This document shows positions 1-9,684 of a stretch of DNA of 64,000 nt, piece by piece. The DNA lies in assembly GCA_963777975.1 (NCBI GenBank), contig CAVZSO010000005.1, positions 186,001 through 250,000 on the forward strand, given 5' to 3'. This stretch comes from CSP1-4 sp963777975. Its GTDB lineage: Bacteria; Chloroflexota; Limnocylindria; Limnocylindrales; CSP1-4. Position numbers and translations under genes: made by a program. Within the stretch, counting starts at the first letter, position 1. Every line of letters starts with the position of its first letter. The notes below the pieces were generated by a model. The model had not been told where the DNA came from, made no database searches, and saw only the letters and a list, made by a program, of their open reading frames with translations.

Positions 1-89
1 CCGAGGACGGCTCGCAGCCGATCGTCAGCGATGAGCTGCGGCCGATCAGCCCTCAAGCCACGACCGTGGTCGGCCCGATGGCCGTCGGA
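1..89. other. Window edge, no assignable gene
   Basis: These bases lie beyond the stop of the alanyl-tRNA editing gene. Two forward frames are open but show no recognisable product, and nothing here can be told apart from the 3' end of a gene lying outside the window. Confidence 0.3.
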
Positions 90-839
90 TCAGGCGTCGA
101 TGAGCGCGATCCGGATGCGCTTGTTGATGCGTCCCTTCGATTCGTAGCCCGTGACCCGGATGCGCCCGACCTCGCGGGTGTTGGCGACGTGGGTGCCGCC
201 GTCAGCCTGGAGGTCGAGCCCGACGATCTCGATCGTCCTGATCTGCGCGATGCCGGGCGGCAGCAGGTTGACCTTGGTTCGGATGAGGTCGGGGATGGCG
301 AAGGCCTCTTCCCGAGGCAGGACCGCGACTCGGACGTCGCGTGCGGCGGATAGCTCCTCGTTGACCGTCGCCTCGATGGCCTCGACCAGGTCGCCGCCCA
401 TGGTCTCGAACTCGAAGTCCATGCGACCCGAGCCGGGCTCCATGTTGCCGCCGGTGACGAGCGCGCCGTAGTCGCGCCAGACCACGCCGCACAGCGCATG
501 CAGGGCGGTATGGGTCCGCATCAACGACAGCCGGCGCGCCCAGTCCAGGTCGACCGTGACGGCATCGCCGACAGCCGGCGGCCCATCAGGCGATGCTGCC
601 AACGTGTGGACGATGGTGTCGCCGTCCTTGGTCGCGGCATCGACGACCCAGGCCCGCCCGTCACTCGTCCGCAGGATGCTGCCGCGATCCGCAGGCTGCC
701 CGCCACCGCCCGGATAGAAGACGGTCCGATCGAGGACGACCAGCGGGTTCATCGCGTCGTCGACCGCCACGACCAGAGCCTCGGTCGTCCCGAGATAGGC
801 GTCCCGATAGCAGATGGCGTCGGTCGCCAGCGCGGTCAT
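90..839 (-). CDS. Alanyl-tRNA editing protein, AlaX-M type
   Basis: This 249-residue protein matches the free-standing editing domain of alanyl-tRNA synthetase, which hydrolyses Ser- or Gly-tRNA(Ala) in the cytoplasm. An N-terminal barrel (about residues 10-95, with a Gly-rich FYPGGGGQP turn) precedes the zinc-binding editing fold. The first metal motif HTALH is intact at His110 and His114. The second motif, CxxxH in the enzyme family, reads DGGTH at 213-217, so the Cys ligand is Asp while His217 is kept. Its ATG overlaps the stop of the upstream cupredoxin gene as ATGA, so the two are probably translated together. Family assignment is firm; the effect of the Cys to Asp change is unknown. Confidence 0.88.
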   Translation of the reverse strand: MTALATDAICYRDAYLGTTEALVVAVDDAMNPLVVLDRTVFYPGGGGQPADRGSILRTSDGRAWVVDAATKDGDTIVHTLAASPDGPPAVGDAVTVDLDWARRLSLMRTHTALHALCGVVWRDYGALVTGGNMEPGSGRMDFEFETMGGDLVEAIEATVNEELSAARDVRVAVLPREEAFAIPDLIRTKVNLLPPGIAQIRTIEIVGLDLQADGGTHVANTREVGRIRVTGYESKGRINKRIRIALIDA

Positions 840-1279
840 GGCTGGATCTCGAAGGTGCCTTTCATCTGCGCGTAGTGCCCCGGGATGGTGCAGCCGAAGG
901 CGAGCGGTCCGGGTCCTTCGAACGTGTACTGGAACTCCCGGCTGCCGCTGCTCCAGGCTGGGATGCCCGGCAAGCCGGCGGCGCCGGCGCTCAGGTCGGC
1001 GTCCGAACCGATGAGGAAGTCGTGGTCGAAGCCGGCCGTATTGGTCACGCGGAAGGTGTAGGTCTCACCCTGGACGACGGGGATCGTCGAGACCTGTTGG
1101 TCGTTCTGCTTGATCTTCAGGTCCGCCGTCAGCTCCAGGTCGATGACGTGGCCGGGGTCGACGGCGACCGTCGGCACGGCCGGCGTGTCGGTCGGGGTCG
1201 GGGCCGCGCAGGCGCCAACGGCGACGGTCAGGCCGAGGACGGCGCTCGCGGTCAGAACAGCATGGGTCAGTCGTCGCAT
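836..1279 (-). CDS. Cupredoxin (plastocyanin-like) lipoprotein
   Basis: A 147-residue exported copper protein. The chosen start gives a textbook lipoprotein signal: MRRL, a hydrophobic stretch, then lipobox VGAC with Cys24 as the lipidated residue. An ATG 18 bases upstream (position 1297) is also open and would add six residues. A Thr/Pro linker follows, then a cupredoxin fold with the type 1 copper ligands visible as His86 (FDHDF), Cys130, His135 and Met139 (GCTIPGHYAQM). It is likely an extracytoplasmic electron carrier or copper-binding protein anchored in the membrane. The redox partner cannot be told from the neighbours; the downstream alaX-type gene overlaps by 4 bases, which suggests co-transcription rather than a shared function. 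Confidence 0.85.
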   Translation of the reverse strand: MRRLTHAVLTASAVLGLTVAVGACAAPTPTDTPAVPTVAVDPGHVIDLELTADLKIKQNDQQVSTIPVVQGETYTFRVTNTAGFDHDFLIGSDADLSAGAAGLPGIPAWSSGSREFQYTFEGPGPLAFGCTIPGHYAQMKGTFEIQP

Positions 1280-1414
1280 GGCCCAAGTGTCGCGCATCCC
1301 GCCGACGGAAGAGCGGCCGATGCGGCGAGTCAGGCTGCAGCACGGTTCGACGAGGGCCGGCCTCCGCCCCGACGACGATCGGGGGCATCGGGCGCCGAAG
1401 CGACGGGCGGTCGC

Positions 1415-4400
1415 CTACCTCGCAGCTGGTGCCACGCCTGGCACCAGCCCCAGCCGGATGGCTACGCTGGTCGCCTCGACGCGACCTGACACGCCGAGCT
1501 TGGCCAGGATATTCCGCACGTGCACGGCGACGGTGCGCTCACTGATGAAGAGGCGTTCCGCGATCTCGCGGTTCGTCCGACCCTCAGCGATGATGGCCAG
1601 GACTTCGTACTCGCGCGGGCTCAGATTGAAGGGGTCCCGGGCCGGCACGATCTCGACGGGCAGGAGACGCTCGCTGATCGCTCGACCGGTCGCCGTCCGG
1701 AACGACCCGTCGCTCTGCGGGTCGAATGGGTCGACGAGATCATGACCGTCGGCCGGACCCAGGCTCGCCAAGGCTCCGGCGATCCCAGGCGCGGTCGACG
1801 ACTCGCCGGCCAGCTCGGTGGGCCAGCGGCCGGTGGCATCGAGCGAGAGCTGGGTGCCATCCTCCTCGGACGGGAGCGGCTCGAAGCCCGGGATCATCTG
1901 CACCCGCCCGACCGTGATCGCCTCGCCGTCGATGTCGTCCGCCGGACGACCCGGCCCGACCGCGATGACGGTCGGCGCCTGACGGGGTGTCAAGGAGGCG
2001 GGCAGGTCCGGCAGGACGATCCGCCCACGCTGCGCGAGTCGCCGGATCTCGCGCAGCAGCGGCCGTGCCGGAAGCTCGACCGCCAGGTCCCAGGCAGCTA
2101 CGAGCGCCGTCCGTGCCTGCGGGCGCCGATCGCGCGACACGAGCGCCGTGGCCGCTTCCCACCAGCGGGCCTTCGCGGCGAGGTACGGCACGTGCAGCGA
2201 TTCCCAGCCGTTTGCGATCTCTGCCCAGGCATCGGGCTCGGCCCGATTGCGCAGCCGCGCCAGGTGTGCGCGCGCCGTCGCCAGATGGAGATACGCCTCG
2301 CGCGTCGAGCCGAGGTTCTCGGGCAGGCTGCCGGCGACGAGCCGACGGTCTGGATCCCGCAACGACGGCAGTAGCGAGCTCGGTGGCGGCGGCCACGGCT
2401 CCGATGTCGCGCCGATGCCTGCCAGCCTCGGCGAACGCCGCGCAGGCCTCGGTCGTGGTCGATGCCGCCAGCGCGATCTGCGCACGATCACCGGTCGCGA
2501 GCACGCGCGTCCAACCGCGCCTCGCGACGCGCTCCGCATCGGCGACGTCGTCGCGCCAGAGTGCGTAGCTGACCGCGATCCGTTGCACCGTCGCCGTCCA
2601 TTGACCGTCAGGCACGGCCTCGAGCTGCAACAGGATCTGGCCGACCAGACGACCGGCCTCGTCGTCACTGCGGGATTCGACGAGCACGGCGCCGAGGGCC
2701 AGCAGCGGGCTCCAGACGAGCCGATGCGGGCTCCAGTCGAGGGCTGCGCGACACTCGGCCTCGGAGCCGGACCAGCGCCCGAGCTTGAACAGGATGTCGG
2801 CCGCGTTGCCACGCAGGAAGGCGCCATAGCCGGCCTCCTGCTCCCAGCGGCGCGCCTCCTCGATGCCCTGCTGGACGATGGCCAGCGCCGCGTCGTAGCG
2901 CGCGTCAAGCTCGAGAAGATGCGTCCGATTCGCATACGTGCGCATCAGGTCATCGAGACGGCCGGCACGACGCGCATGGCCGGCGGCCTCCTCCAGGTAG
3001 TCCAGGCCACGGTCGATCTGGCCGCCGTAGGCGATATCGACGCCGAGCGTACAGGTCGCGTGGCCGAGCTCCGCGTCGGCGACCGGGTCCGCGCCCGCGG
3101 CGGCGGCTCTCGCCTGCTCGGCCAGTGGCGCGCTCTGGTCGAAGCTGCCGTCGACCATCAGGACCTGCGCCAGCGCCCCAAGGACGCGGGCACGCTCGGC
3201 AGTCGGCTGGTCGGGCACCAGCTGGACCGCCGTCTGCAGCGAGCTCTGCGCTGCGACGTGGTCGCCGGCTGCCGACTGATACAGGCCGAGGCGAAGGTAG
3301 AGCAGACCGACGTCGAGCTGCAGGGTGTGCTGGGCCCGACTGCCGCGCCGGGCGGCGTCGGCCACGGCCGCGGCTCCAGCCAGCTCGGAGATCGCTTGCT
3401 GGGCAAGGCCGGCGGCGCGACCGGCGTCGTCGGCCGCGAACGCGGCATCGGCCGTCAGCGCGAGGAGCTCCGCCGTCGAAAGCGTCAGCTTGGGCACGCG
3501 CGCCTCGTGCGTCTCGACCAGCTCCAGCGCTCGTTGGAAGTGGAGCAGCGCCGTGCCGCCAGGGTCGAGCGCCTGGCAGCCGAGGCCGGCGGCGGCATGG
3601 GCATTGCGTGCCGCCGCAAACCGCATCGCACGTTCCAGGTGCCAGGCCGCTTCCGCCGGCTGATGGCGCAGCGCCCGAGCCAACGCGTCATGGACCGGTT
3701 GGCGGTCGGCGGGCAGCCCGAGCGCCTCGATCGACTCCGCGTACGCCTCGTGAACGACGGCGAAGTGGCTCGTTTCGTCGTTCGCCACCGTCTCGACGGC
3801 CAATCCGGCGCCGCAGACCTCCGTCAGGGCGGCGCGCGTCAGATGGCCGCCCGGGAAGTCGGCTGCCAGCAGCAGTTCGACGGGCAGCGGCCGGCGCGCC
3901 GCAGCGAGGACGCGAAGCGAGCGCATGGCGCCCACGGACAGAGCCGAGAGGCGCATCCGCAGCAGGTCATCGAACCGACCCCCGAGGCTGCCGCCGGACC
4001 CAGCCTCGGTCTCGGCCAGCTGCTCGGCCAGGAGCGGGATGCCGCCGCTGCCCTCGAGGACGGCCGCCGTCAGCGCGGCCGTCGGTCGCTCGCCGGTCAG
4101 CCCCTCGATGAAGCCCATGACCTCGTGCCGTTCCAGGGGCCCGACCTTGATCTTCTCGATGATCGGGTCGCCGTTGATGATCGATGCCAGCCCGACCATC
4201 GGGTGGCGCCGGTGAAGCTCGTCGGGCCGGAAGCTGACGATCAGGCAGATGGGCAGCTCGCGGCCGATGCGCAGCATCGTCTCAACGAACTTGCGGGTGC
4301 CCGGATCGGCGTGGTGGAGGTCCTCGAGCGTGAGCACGACGACGCCGTCGCCGGCCCGCCTGGTGAGGATCCCGATGACCGCCTCGAGGAGCCGGCTGGC

Positions 4401-4790
4401 CTGCTGGTCGGGCGACGATCGCATAGGGTCCTGCGGGATCAGCCCGAGGCGACGCACGCGGTCGGCGATGGACGGCACGAGCTCGGTGACCTCCAGGCCG
4501 GCCGCGCCGACGACGTCAGCGAGTCGCTCGTCGTCGAGCGACTCGAGACTGGGGCCGAGGGCGGCGTTGAGCGGGGCGTACGGCACGCCCTCCTGCGGCT
4601 CGTAGGCCGCCGCACGCAGGACGACCACGTCGGGCAGGTCCGCCAGGCGCGCCTGGAGCTCGGTCAGCAGGCGACTGATGCCGATGCCGGCCGGTCCGGT
4701 GAGAGCGATCCGTGCAGGCTGGCGCGATGCCGCGCGCTCCAACCCGGCCGCCAGACGGGCGAGCTCGCGTTCCCTACCGACGAAGGCCAT
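1415..4790 (-). CDS. LuxR-family ATPase transcriptional regulator (frameshifted)
   Basis: This is a very large regulator of about 1,124 residues: N-terminal AAA/NB-ARC-like ATPase (MAFVGRERELARL opening), a long TPR-like helical middle, and a C-terminal LuxR helix-turn-helix (LSPREYEVLAIIAEGRTNRE to position 1415). The reading frame breaks near 2356-2358. Upstream it reads ELATAVVAG and downstream RDPDRRLVAGSLPENLG; removing one C from the CCC run joins them, and the total length is 3n+1. The P-loop reads GPAGIGIS at residues 32-39, so the Walker A lysine is Ile38, although the Walker B region (VLTLEDLHHAD) looks normal. The start at 4790 places the conserved VGRE motif next to the initiator; 4820 is also possible. 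It is divergent from the DNA methylase gene with a gap of only about 40 bases. Target unknown. Confidence 0.82.
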
Positions 4791-4829
4791 CGGAGCAAGG
4801 ATACGCGTCGTGTCAGCCATACTGCGCGG

Positions 4830-5777
4830 GTGCTCGAGACGCCGGGAACGGCAGCCGTCGACCCCACCGGGCCCCCGGACGCCGGCGGTCCGCACCCCGA
4901 CAACGACCTGAACGAGCTGACCGGCGAGGCCTGGCTCTACTTCACGAAGTCCCTGTGGACGACCGCCTACCCGTCCGAGCTGGGTCACGCCGCCCGGAAG
5001 GCACACGGCGCCAACAAGCCTCCCCGGCTCATGGCTCGGCTGATCGAGTTCTTCACGGTTCGCGATGAGCTCGTCCTGGATCCCTTCGCGGGTGTCGGCG
5101 GGACGCTGCTCGGGGCTGCCATCTGCCGCGCACCACGGCGCGCCCTGGGCTTCGAGCTCGAGCCTCGCTGGGCGGCCATCTACGAGGAGGTCGTGGCGGC
5201 GGCCCGCGCCGATCGCGGTGGCGCCGGCCCCCTGCTGGCGGACCTGGGCACCGCCGATCCCGGTGGACCGCGGGCGTTCGATCCATCCGGCTGCGTGATG
5301 GCGTGTGGCGAGGCGATGGATCGGCTGGCCGACCTTGCCGATGGCTCGATCGACTTCGTGGCCACCGACCCGCCGTACAACCCGCAGCTGCGTCTGACGA
5401 TGGCCGGCGGACGACTCGCCGAGACGCACGCGAACCGGCGGACCGACTACGCGATGGTCACCGACTCCGACGCCGACCTGGCCAACAGCGCCAGCTACCC
5501 GGAGTACCTCGATCGCATGGAGGCGATCTTCGGCCAGCTCCACCGGGTGCTCCGTCCCGGTCGCTACGCCACGTTCATCGTTCGCGATGCCTACCAGGAT
5601 GGACGCTACCGGTTCACGGCCGCCGACCTCACGCAACGCGCCGAGCGCGTCGGACTGGTGCCCAAAGGCGATCTCATCTGGTATCAGGCGGGCACGCGGC
5701 TACGCCCGTACGGCTATCCCCGAGCCTTCGTGCCCAACATCGTGCACCAGCACATCGTGGTGCTCCGCCGCCCCTGA
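4830..5777 (+). CDS. Site-specific DNA methyltransferase (N4/N6 type)
   Basis: A 315-residue solitary DNA methylase. The AdoMet-binding motif I, LDPFAGVGGTLLGA (about 82-96), comes before the catalytic motif IV, DPPY at 180-183 in VATDPPYNPQL, so the domain order differs from the common beta class where DPPY is first. The N-terminal block YFTKSLWTTAYPSELGH followed by KAHGANKPP resembles orphan methylases found in many genomes. The GTG start is chosen because the shadow ORF upstream has no homology and the neighbouring regulator starts a few dozen bases away on the other strand; no Shine-Dalgarno sequence is visible, so the message may be nearly leaderless. No restriction endonuclease lies beside it, which suggests an epigenetic role rather than a restriction-modification pair. 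Confidence 0.82.
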   Translation: MLETPGTAAVDPTGPPDAGGPHPDNDLNELTGEAWLYFTKSLWTTAYPSELGHAARKAHGANKPPRLMARLIEFFTVRDELVLDPFAGVGGTLLGAAICRAPRRALGFELEPRWAAIYEEVVAAARADRGGAGPLLADLGTADPGGPRAFDPSGCVMACGEAMDRLADLADGSIDFVATDPPYNPQLRLTMAGGRLAETHANRRTDYAMVTDSDADLANSASYPEYLDRMEAIFGQLHRVLRPGRYATFIVRDAYQDGRYRFTAADLTQRAERVGLVPKGDLIWYQAGTRLRPYGYPRAFVPNIVHQHIVVLRRP

Positions 5778-5835
5778 TGGGCGACGATCCGTCGGTCGCG
5801 CCGCGCCCCGCGAGGTCAGTGGTCCCGGAGGCAGG

Positions 5836-7299
5836 TCAGCTGGCGCCGCGCTCGCGGATGAACCGGGCGGCCAGGCCCTCACCGAGGACCGGCTCACTGC
5901 CATGGGCGGCGCGCATGGCCTGGGCCTCGTTGAACGCGGCCAGGACATCGTCGTCATCGTCGTCGTCCATCGCCGCCGGTGTGGTCGTGACCACGTCGCC
6001 AAGGGTCATCTTGTGGACCCAGCCGATCTCCCCCTGTGGCGTTCGGACCTTCCAGTAGAGGCCCGATCGCTCGAGCAGCTCGACCTCGTCGCCTTCGTCG
6101 AGCCGGCCGATCTCCTGGCCCAGGATCTCGTCTGGCGAGTCGGCCAGGCGGACCATGCGATAGCGGATACGACGACGTTCGTTGCTCGGGTCCCCGGCCA
6201 CCGCCGCGCGGGCGAACGTCAGACGCTCCGCCTCGATGGCGGCCAGGCTCGTACCAGGGTCCGCCTTGCGTGCCTCGTTGAGGGAAGGACGCCGCCAGCG
6301 CGGCATCGCCATCTCGCCGGTCAGGGGGGCCTCCGTCGGCCTCGCGTCTGGCGCCTGTGGCGGTGACTCGTCGAGTGCATCGTCGTGCGTCGGGAGGTCG
6401 TATGGATCCTCATCCTCGCGGCGGCGGCGCTTGAAGGTGAAGAGCGCCATGACCACGACGGCTGCCGTGCCGGTGGCGACGAGGGCACTCCGGGCCGCGA
6501 TGGTCAGCCACTGATCGCTGCCGAAGCCTGGCAGCGCCGCGGTAAGCGCCGCGATGGAGCCGACACCGGGCGTGCCTGACCGACCCCCGAGGGCGGGGTC
6601 GACGCCGCCCGTCACCTGGTCGACCGGTCGCTGGGGGTCGCCCGACCCCGGCAACAGGGCGCCGAGCGGACCCGACGCACCGGGGCCGAGACCACCCGAC
6701 CCGTCGGATCCTGGCCCGCCGTCATAGTCGAGGAAGGCCGCGACGACCGCAGCCAGCGGATCCGGCCCCGCGCTCGAGGTCGGCTCAGGCGTCGGCCGAG
6801 GGGTCGATCGCGGGCGGCTCGATCCGCTCGTCGTCGCCGGCTTGGGGGCCGGCTTGGATGTCGGCTGCGGCTTGGGTTTGGGCTTCGGCGCGACCTTGAT
6901 CGTGCCGCCAGCGAGGCTCGTTTCGCGGCCCTTCGAGTCCTGGGCGACGAAGGAGTAGCTGTGCGTGCCCGCCGCCTTGATCTTGATCCCGACGTGGTAC
7001 CGAGCGCCGTCGCGCATGTTGCTGTCGGACGCGTTGTTCGGCGTCATGCCATGCGCCGTGCCGTCGAGCACGACACGCACGAAGGCCGGCGGATCGTCGT
7101 CCTTGCTGACATAGGTGGCGGCGAACGTGAAGGCGTCACCGGCCGTGCCGGCATCCGGGTCCGCCGAGCCGGCGGTCAGCTTCAACGGACCGGCAGCCGC
7201 AACCGGCATGGCGAGCGCAAGACTCAGGAGCAGGACACACGGGACCAACGCGGTAAGCGCCCGTGTGCGCTGGCCCGGGATGAGTGCGAGTCGAAGCAA
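5836..7299 (-). CDS. Membrane-anchored protein with C-terminal SH3-like domain
   Basis: A 487-residue protein. I choose the TTG at 7299 because a strong GGAGG lies six bases upstream and the next residues form a signal peptide (LALIPGQRTRAL, then a long hydrophobic run ending AVAAAG). The exported part holds a beta-rich domain (about 30-130), a Pro/Lys/Thr/Ser-rich linker, then one transmembrane helix (ALVATGTAAVVVMALF) followed by KRRR, so the C-terminal part is cytoplasmic. That part ends in an SH3b-like module (RMVRLADSPDEILG to GEIGWVHKMTL) and a run of seven aspartates. The function is unknown. The architecture, an outside ligand-binding domain plus an inside SH3 fold, would suit a cell-envelope sensor or scaffold. 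Confidence 0.7.
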   Translation of the reverse strand: MLRLALIPGQRTRALTALVPCVLLLSLALAMPVAAAGPLKLTAGSADPDAGTAGDAFTFAATYVSKDDDPPAFVRVVLDGTAHGMTPNNASDSNMRDGARYHVGIKIKAAGTHSYSFVAQDSKGRETSLAGGTIKVAPKPKPKPQPTSKPAPKPATTSGSSRPRSTPRPTPEPTSSAGPDPLAAVVAAFLDYDGGPGSDGSGGLGPGASGPLGALLPGSGDPQRPVDQVTGGVDPALGGRSGTPGVGSIAALTAALPGFGSDQWLTIAARSALVATGTAAVVVMALFTFKRRRREDEDPYDLPTHDDALDESPPQAPDARPTEAPLTGEMAMPRWRRPSLNEARKADPGTSLAAIEAERLTFARAAVAGDPSNERRRIRYRMVRLADSPDEILGQEIGRLDEGDEVELLERSGLYWKVRTPQGEIGWVHKMTLGDVVTTTPAAMDDDDDDDVLAAFNEAQAMRAAHGSEPVLGEGLAARFIRERGAS

Positions 7300-7472
7300 G
7301 ATGATCCTCCGGTCCTGGGCCGATGGGCCCGGAAGTGGACCGAGGATGCGCGCCGCGAGGCTCGCGGGCAATGGTACGTGCGTCCCACCGCGCGGCGCCG
7401 ACCGGCCGGCGCCAGATGGTCCGGCGGCGAGACATCGGCGCCGTTGCCTGTCCTGCGACCAGGAGTCCGGTT

Positions 7473-7509
7473 GACCCGAAGTGACCATCCGTACTACCCG
7501 AAGTGGCCA
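7473..7509 (+). repeat. Imperfect direct repeat before the two-TM protein gene
   Basis: The sequence ACCCGAAGTG followed by RCCAT occurs twice, about 23 bases apart, ending at the ATG of the next gene. The spacing is about two helical turns, so a paired operator is possible. There is no other evidence for binding. Confidence 0.3.
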
Positions 7510-8300
7510 TGGCCCCGACCGGCTGGAGGGGCCACGATCGGCCAGTGAAGGTCATCGCTGCGGCTTCGCCGCGCCCTCGAGCGCGAACGCCATCCCTGGC
7601 GCGCGCGACCGCCGGCGGCCTGGTCCTGGTGGCCATCGGGCTCGGCACCGTGGCGCTCATCGTCGCGTCCGGCGTCATGCAGTCGGTCACGCACGTCGGT
7701 GACTCGCGAGTCAGCCAGCAGCTCTTCGGGACCGCCACCTGGGGGCTCGCGTTCCTCATCCCGGGCCTCTTCATCGTCCTCGGCCTGGCGCGCATCGTGC
7801 GCGCCGTCGAGGCACGCCCACGGCCGCGCCGTGACCGACCAGCGGCCTCTCAGCGTGGTCGGGTCTCCGATGAGTTCCAGGTCGCCCAGCTCGTGCGGCT
7901 GCCAGACGGGCGAACCATCCCCGAGGTCGTCGTCGGGCCGCACGGTCTGACGGTCGTCGAGGAGATCCCGCCCAAGCACGCCAGCCGGCAGGCCAGCCAT
8001 CACTGGGAGGTACGGGACCGGACGGGCCGCTGGACGGCCGTCGAGCACCCACTGGACCGAGCCGCTCGAGACGTCGAACGCCTGCGACGCTGGCTCGGGA
8101 GCTACATGGAGGACTACACGCCCCGCTTCACGGCGGTCTGCGTCAGCGACGACGACCGGCTGCCTCGATCCCAGGAGGTCGCCGTCATCCGACGCGACCA
8201 GCTGGCCGACTTCCTTGGCGCACAGCCGGCGCTGCGGCAGATGACGGCCGACCGCCGCGAGCGGATCGCTGGCCTCCTGCGGGACCTGGTCGAAGGCTGA
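7509..8300 (+). CDS. Two-TM membrane protein with NERD-like cytoplasmic domain
   Basis: A protein of about 263 residues. Two transmembrane segments lie near the N-terminus (GGLVLVAIGLGTVALIVAS and WGLAFLIPGLFIVLGLARIV), joined by a short loop. The soluble part (about 115-263) begins DEFQVAQLVRLPDGRTIP and contains VVVGPHGLTVVEE, a conserved Trp in HHWEVRD, and a closing helix pair, a layout that recalls nuclease-related NERD domains but without clear catalytic residues. GTG at 7503 and GTG at 7545 are alternative starts; a GGAGGGG at 7524-7530 stands rather far from 7545. No neighbour gives a functional hint. Confidence 0.6.
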   Translation: MAPTGWRGHDRPVKVIAAASPRPRARTPSLARATAGGLVLVAIGLGTVALIVASGVMQSVTHVGDSRVSQQLFGTATWGLAFLIPGLFIVLGLARIVRAVEARPRPRRDRPAASQRGRVSDEFQVAQLVRLPDGRTIPEVVVGPHGLTVVEEIPPKHASRQASHHWEVRDRTGRWTAVEHPLDRAARDVERLRRWLGSYMEDYTPRFTAVCVSDDDRLPRSQEVAVIRRDQLADFLGAQPALRQMTADRRERIAGLLRDLVEG

Positions 8301-8301
8301 G

Positions 8302-9571
8302 TCAGGCAGGTCCCTTCGAGGCCAGCTCGCGCAGGTCGGCGAGCAGCAGGTCCACCTCCGCCGAGGTGTTGTAGTGCACGAGGCCGATGCGCAGAAGGCC
8401 CCCCGACGCGGCCAGTCCCAAGCCGCTCGACGAGGTTGACGGCGTAGAAGTCACCGTCCCAGGTGAAGATGCCGCGGCGACCGAGCTCGGCGGCGAGGTC
8501 AGCCGGTGACCATCCCACAAGGCGCATCGCGACCGTCGGCGTTCGGTGGTCGAAGCGCGTCGGGTCGGTGATGCCCCAGATGGTCACGCCTGGGATGGCC
8601 AATAGCCCGGCGATGAGCCGCTCGCTGAGGTCGCGCTCGTAGCGCTTGATGGCCGCCATGGCGGCGTGGACGTCGAGCCGCCGACCGGCCATCGCGCCGA
8701 ACCCCTGGCGATGCGCGGGGTCGGCGCCACGACCGATCTCGGCCAGGTACTCGACGGCTTCGGTCGTGGCGGCCATCCCTTCGTGGCTCTGGGTGCCCGA
8801 TTCGTAGGCGTCCGGCGCCGGCCGCAGCTGGTAGCGCGATAAGGCAGCAAGGTGCTCAGGTCGTCCGTACAGGACGCCGAGGTGGGGCCCGAAGAACTTG
8901 TAGATCGAGCAGGCCAGGAAATCGGTCTCGAGTTCCTCGACATCGATCGGCCCGTGGGGGGCGAAATGGACAGCGTCGACGAACGTCCACGCGCCTGCGG
9001 CATGGGCGCGCCGGATGATGTCGCGGACCGGGTTGATGGTGCCGGTGGCGTTGGACGCCATGCCCACGGCCACGAGGCGCGGTCGACCTTGGAGGGCTAC
9101 GTCGAGCGTCGTCAGATCGAGCGTGCAGTCGCTCGGATCGATGTCGACCCAGCGCACGGTGGCTCCAGCGTCCGCCGCCATCAGGGTCCAGGGGCTGACG
9201 TTGGCGTCGTGGTCGAGCCGGGTGACGACGATGTCGTCACCGGGACCCAGCAGTCGGCCGATGGCCCGACTGAGCATGAACGTCAACGTCGTCATGTTCG
9301 GCCCGAACTTGACGCTGCCGGGCGGTGCGCCGAGGAAGTCCTCCATGGCGGCGTGAGCCGCGTCGATGACCCGGTCGCTCTCGGCGGACGTCACGAAGGC
9401 ACCGTGCGTGTTCGCGTTGTGCTCGCGAAAGTAGCGCGCGTAGGCGTCGATGACACGCTGCGGCACCTGCGTCCCGCCGGGCCCATCGAGGAAGACGACC
9501 GGCTCGCCGTCGAGTCGTCGCATGAGGGCCGGGAACTGGCCCCGCAGTGGGGTCGGGTCGAAGGCGGTCAT
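8302..9571 (-). CDS. Cysteine desulfurase-like class V aminotransferase (frameshifted)
   Basis: A PLP enzyme of the cysteine desulfurase-like subfamily, about 422 residues once the frame is repaired. Visible family marks are the N-terminal VVFLDGPGGTQVP, the cofactor region LDHDANVSPW and DAVHFAPHGP, and the Schiff-base lysine in SIYKFFGPHLG. The frame breaks at a CCC run (8417-8419): upstream ends FYAVNLVERLG and downstream continues LAASGGLLRIGLVHYNT to the stop at 8302. One base too many explains the break, and total length is 3n+1. The unrepaired frame would run on to 8114 as meaningless Arg-rich sequence antisense to the neighbouring gene. Substrate is not evident: no obvious catalytic Cys loop is present, so isopenicillin-epimerase-like chemistry is equally possible. 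Confidence 0.82.
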
Positions 9572-9684
9572 CGACCGCAGGGTAGCGAACCGTGGCCCGC
9601 CGCGGGCTGAGCCTGGACGTACGGGTCGAAGCGCGCTCTGCGCCCGACGTCGCCGCGCCGGTGAAGCCGGCTCCTGGGCGCGAC

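Noticed and set aside
2148..4829. A long forward frame running into the DNA methylase gene
   Set aside because: Only the part from about 4830 matches a methylase; the upstream part is antisense to the LuxR-type regulator and looks like a composition artefact.
4830..5777. A restriction-modification system
   Set aside because: No endonuclease, specificity subunit or control protein flanks the methylase gene.
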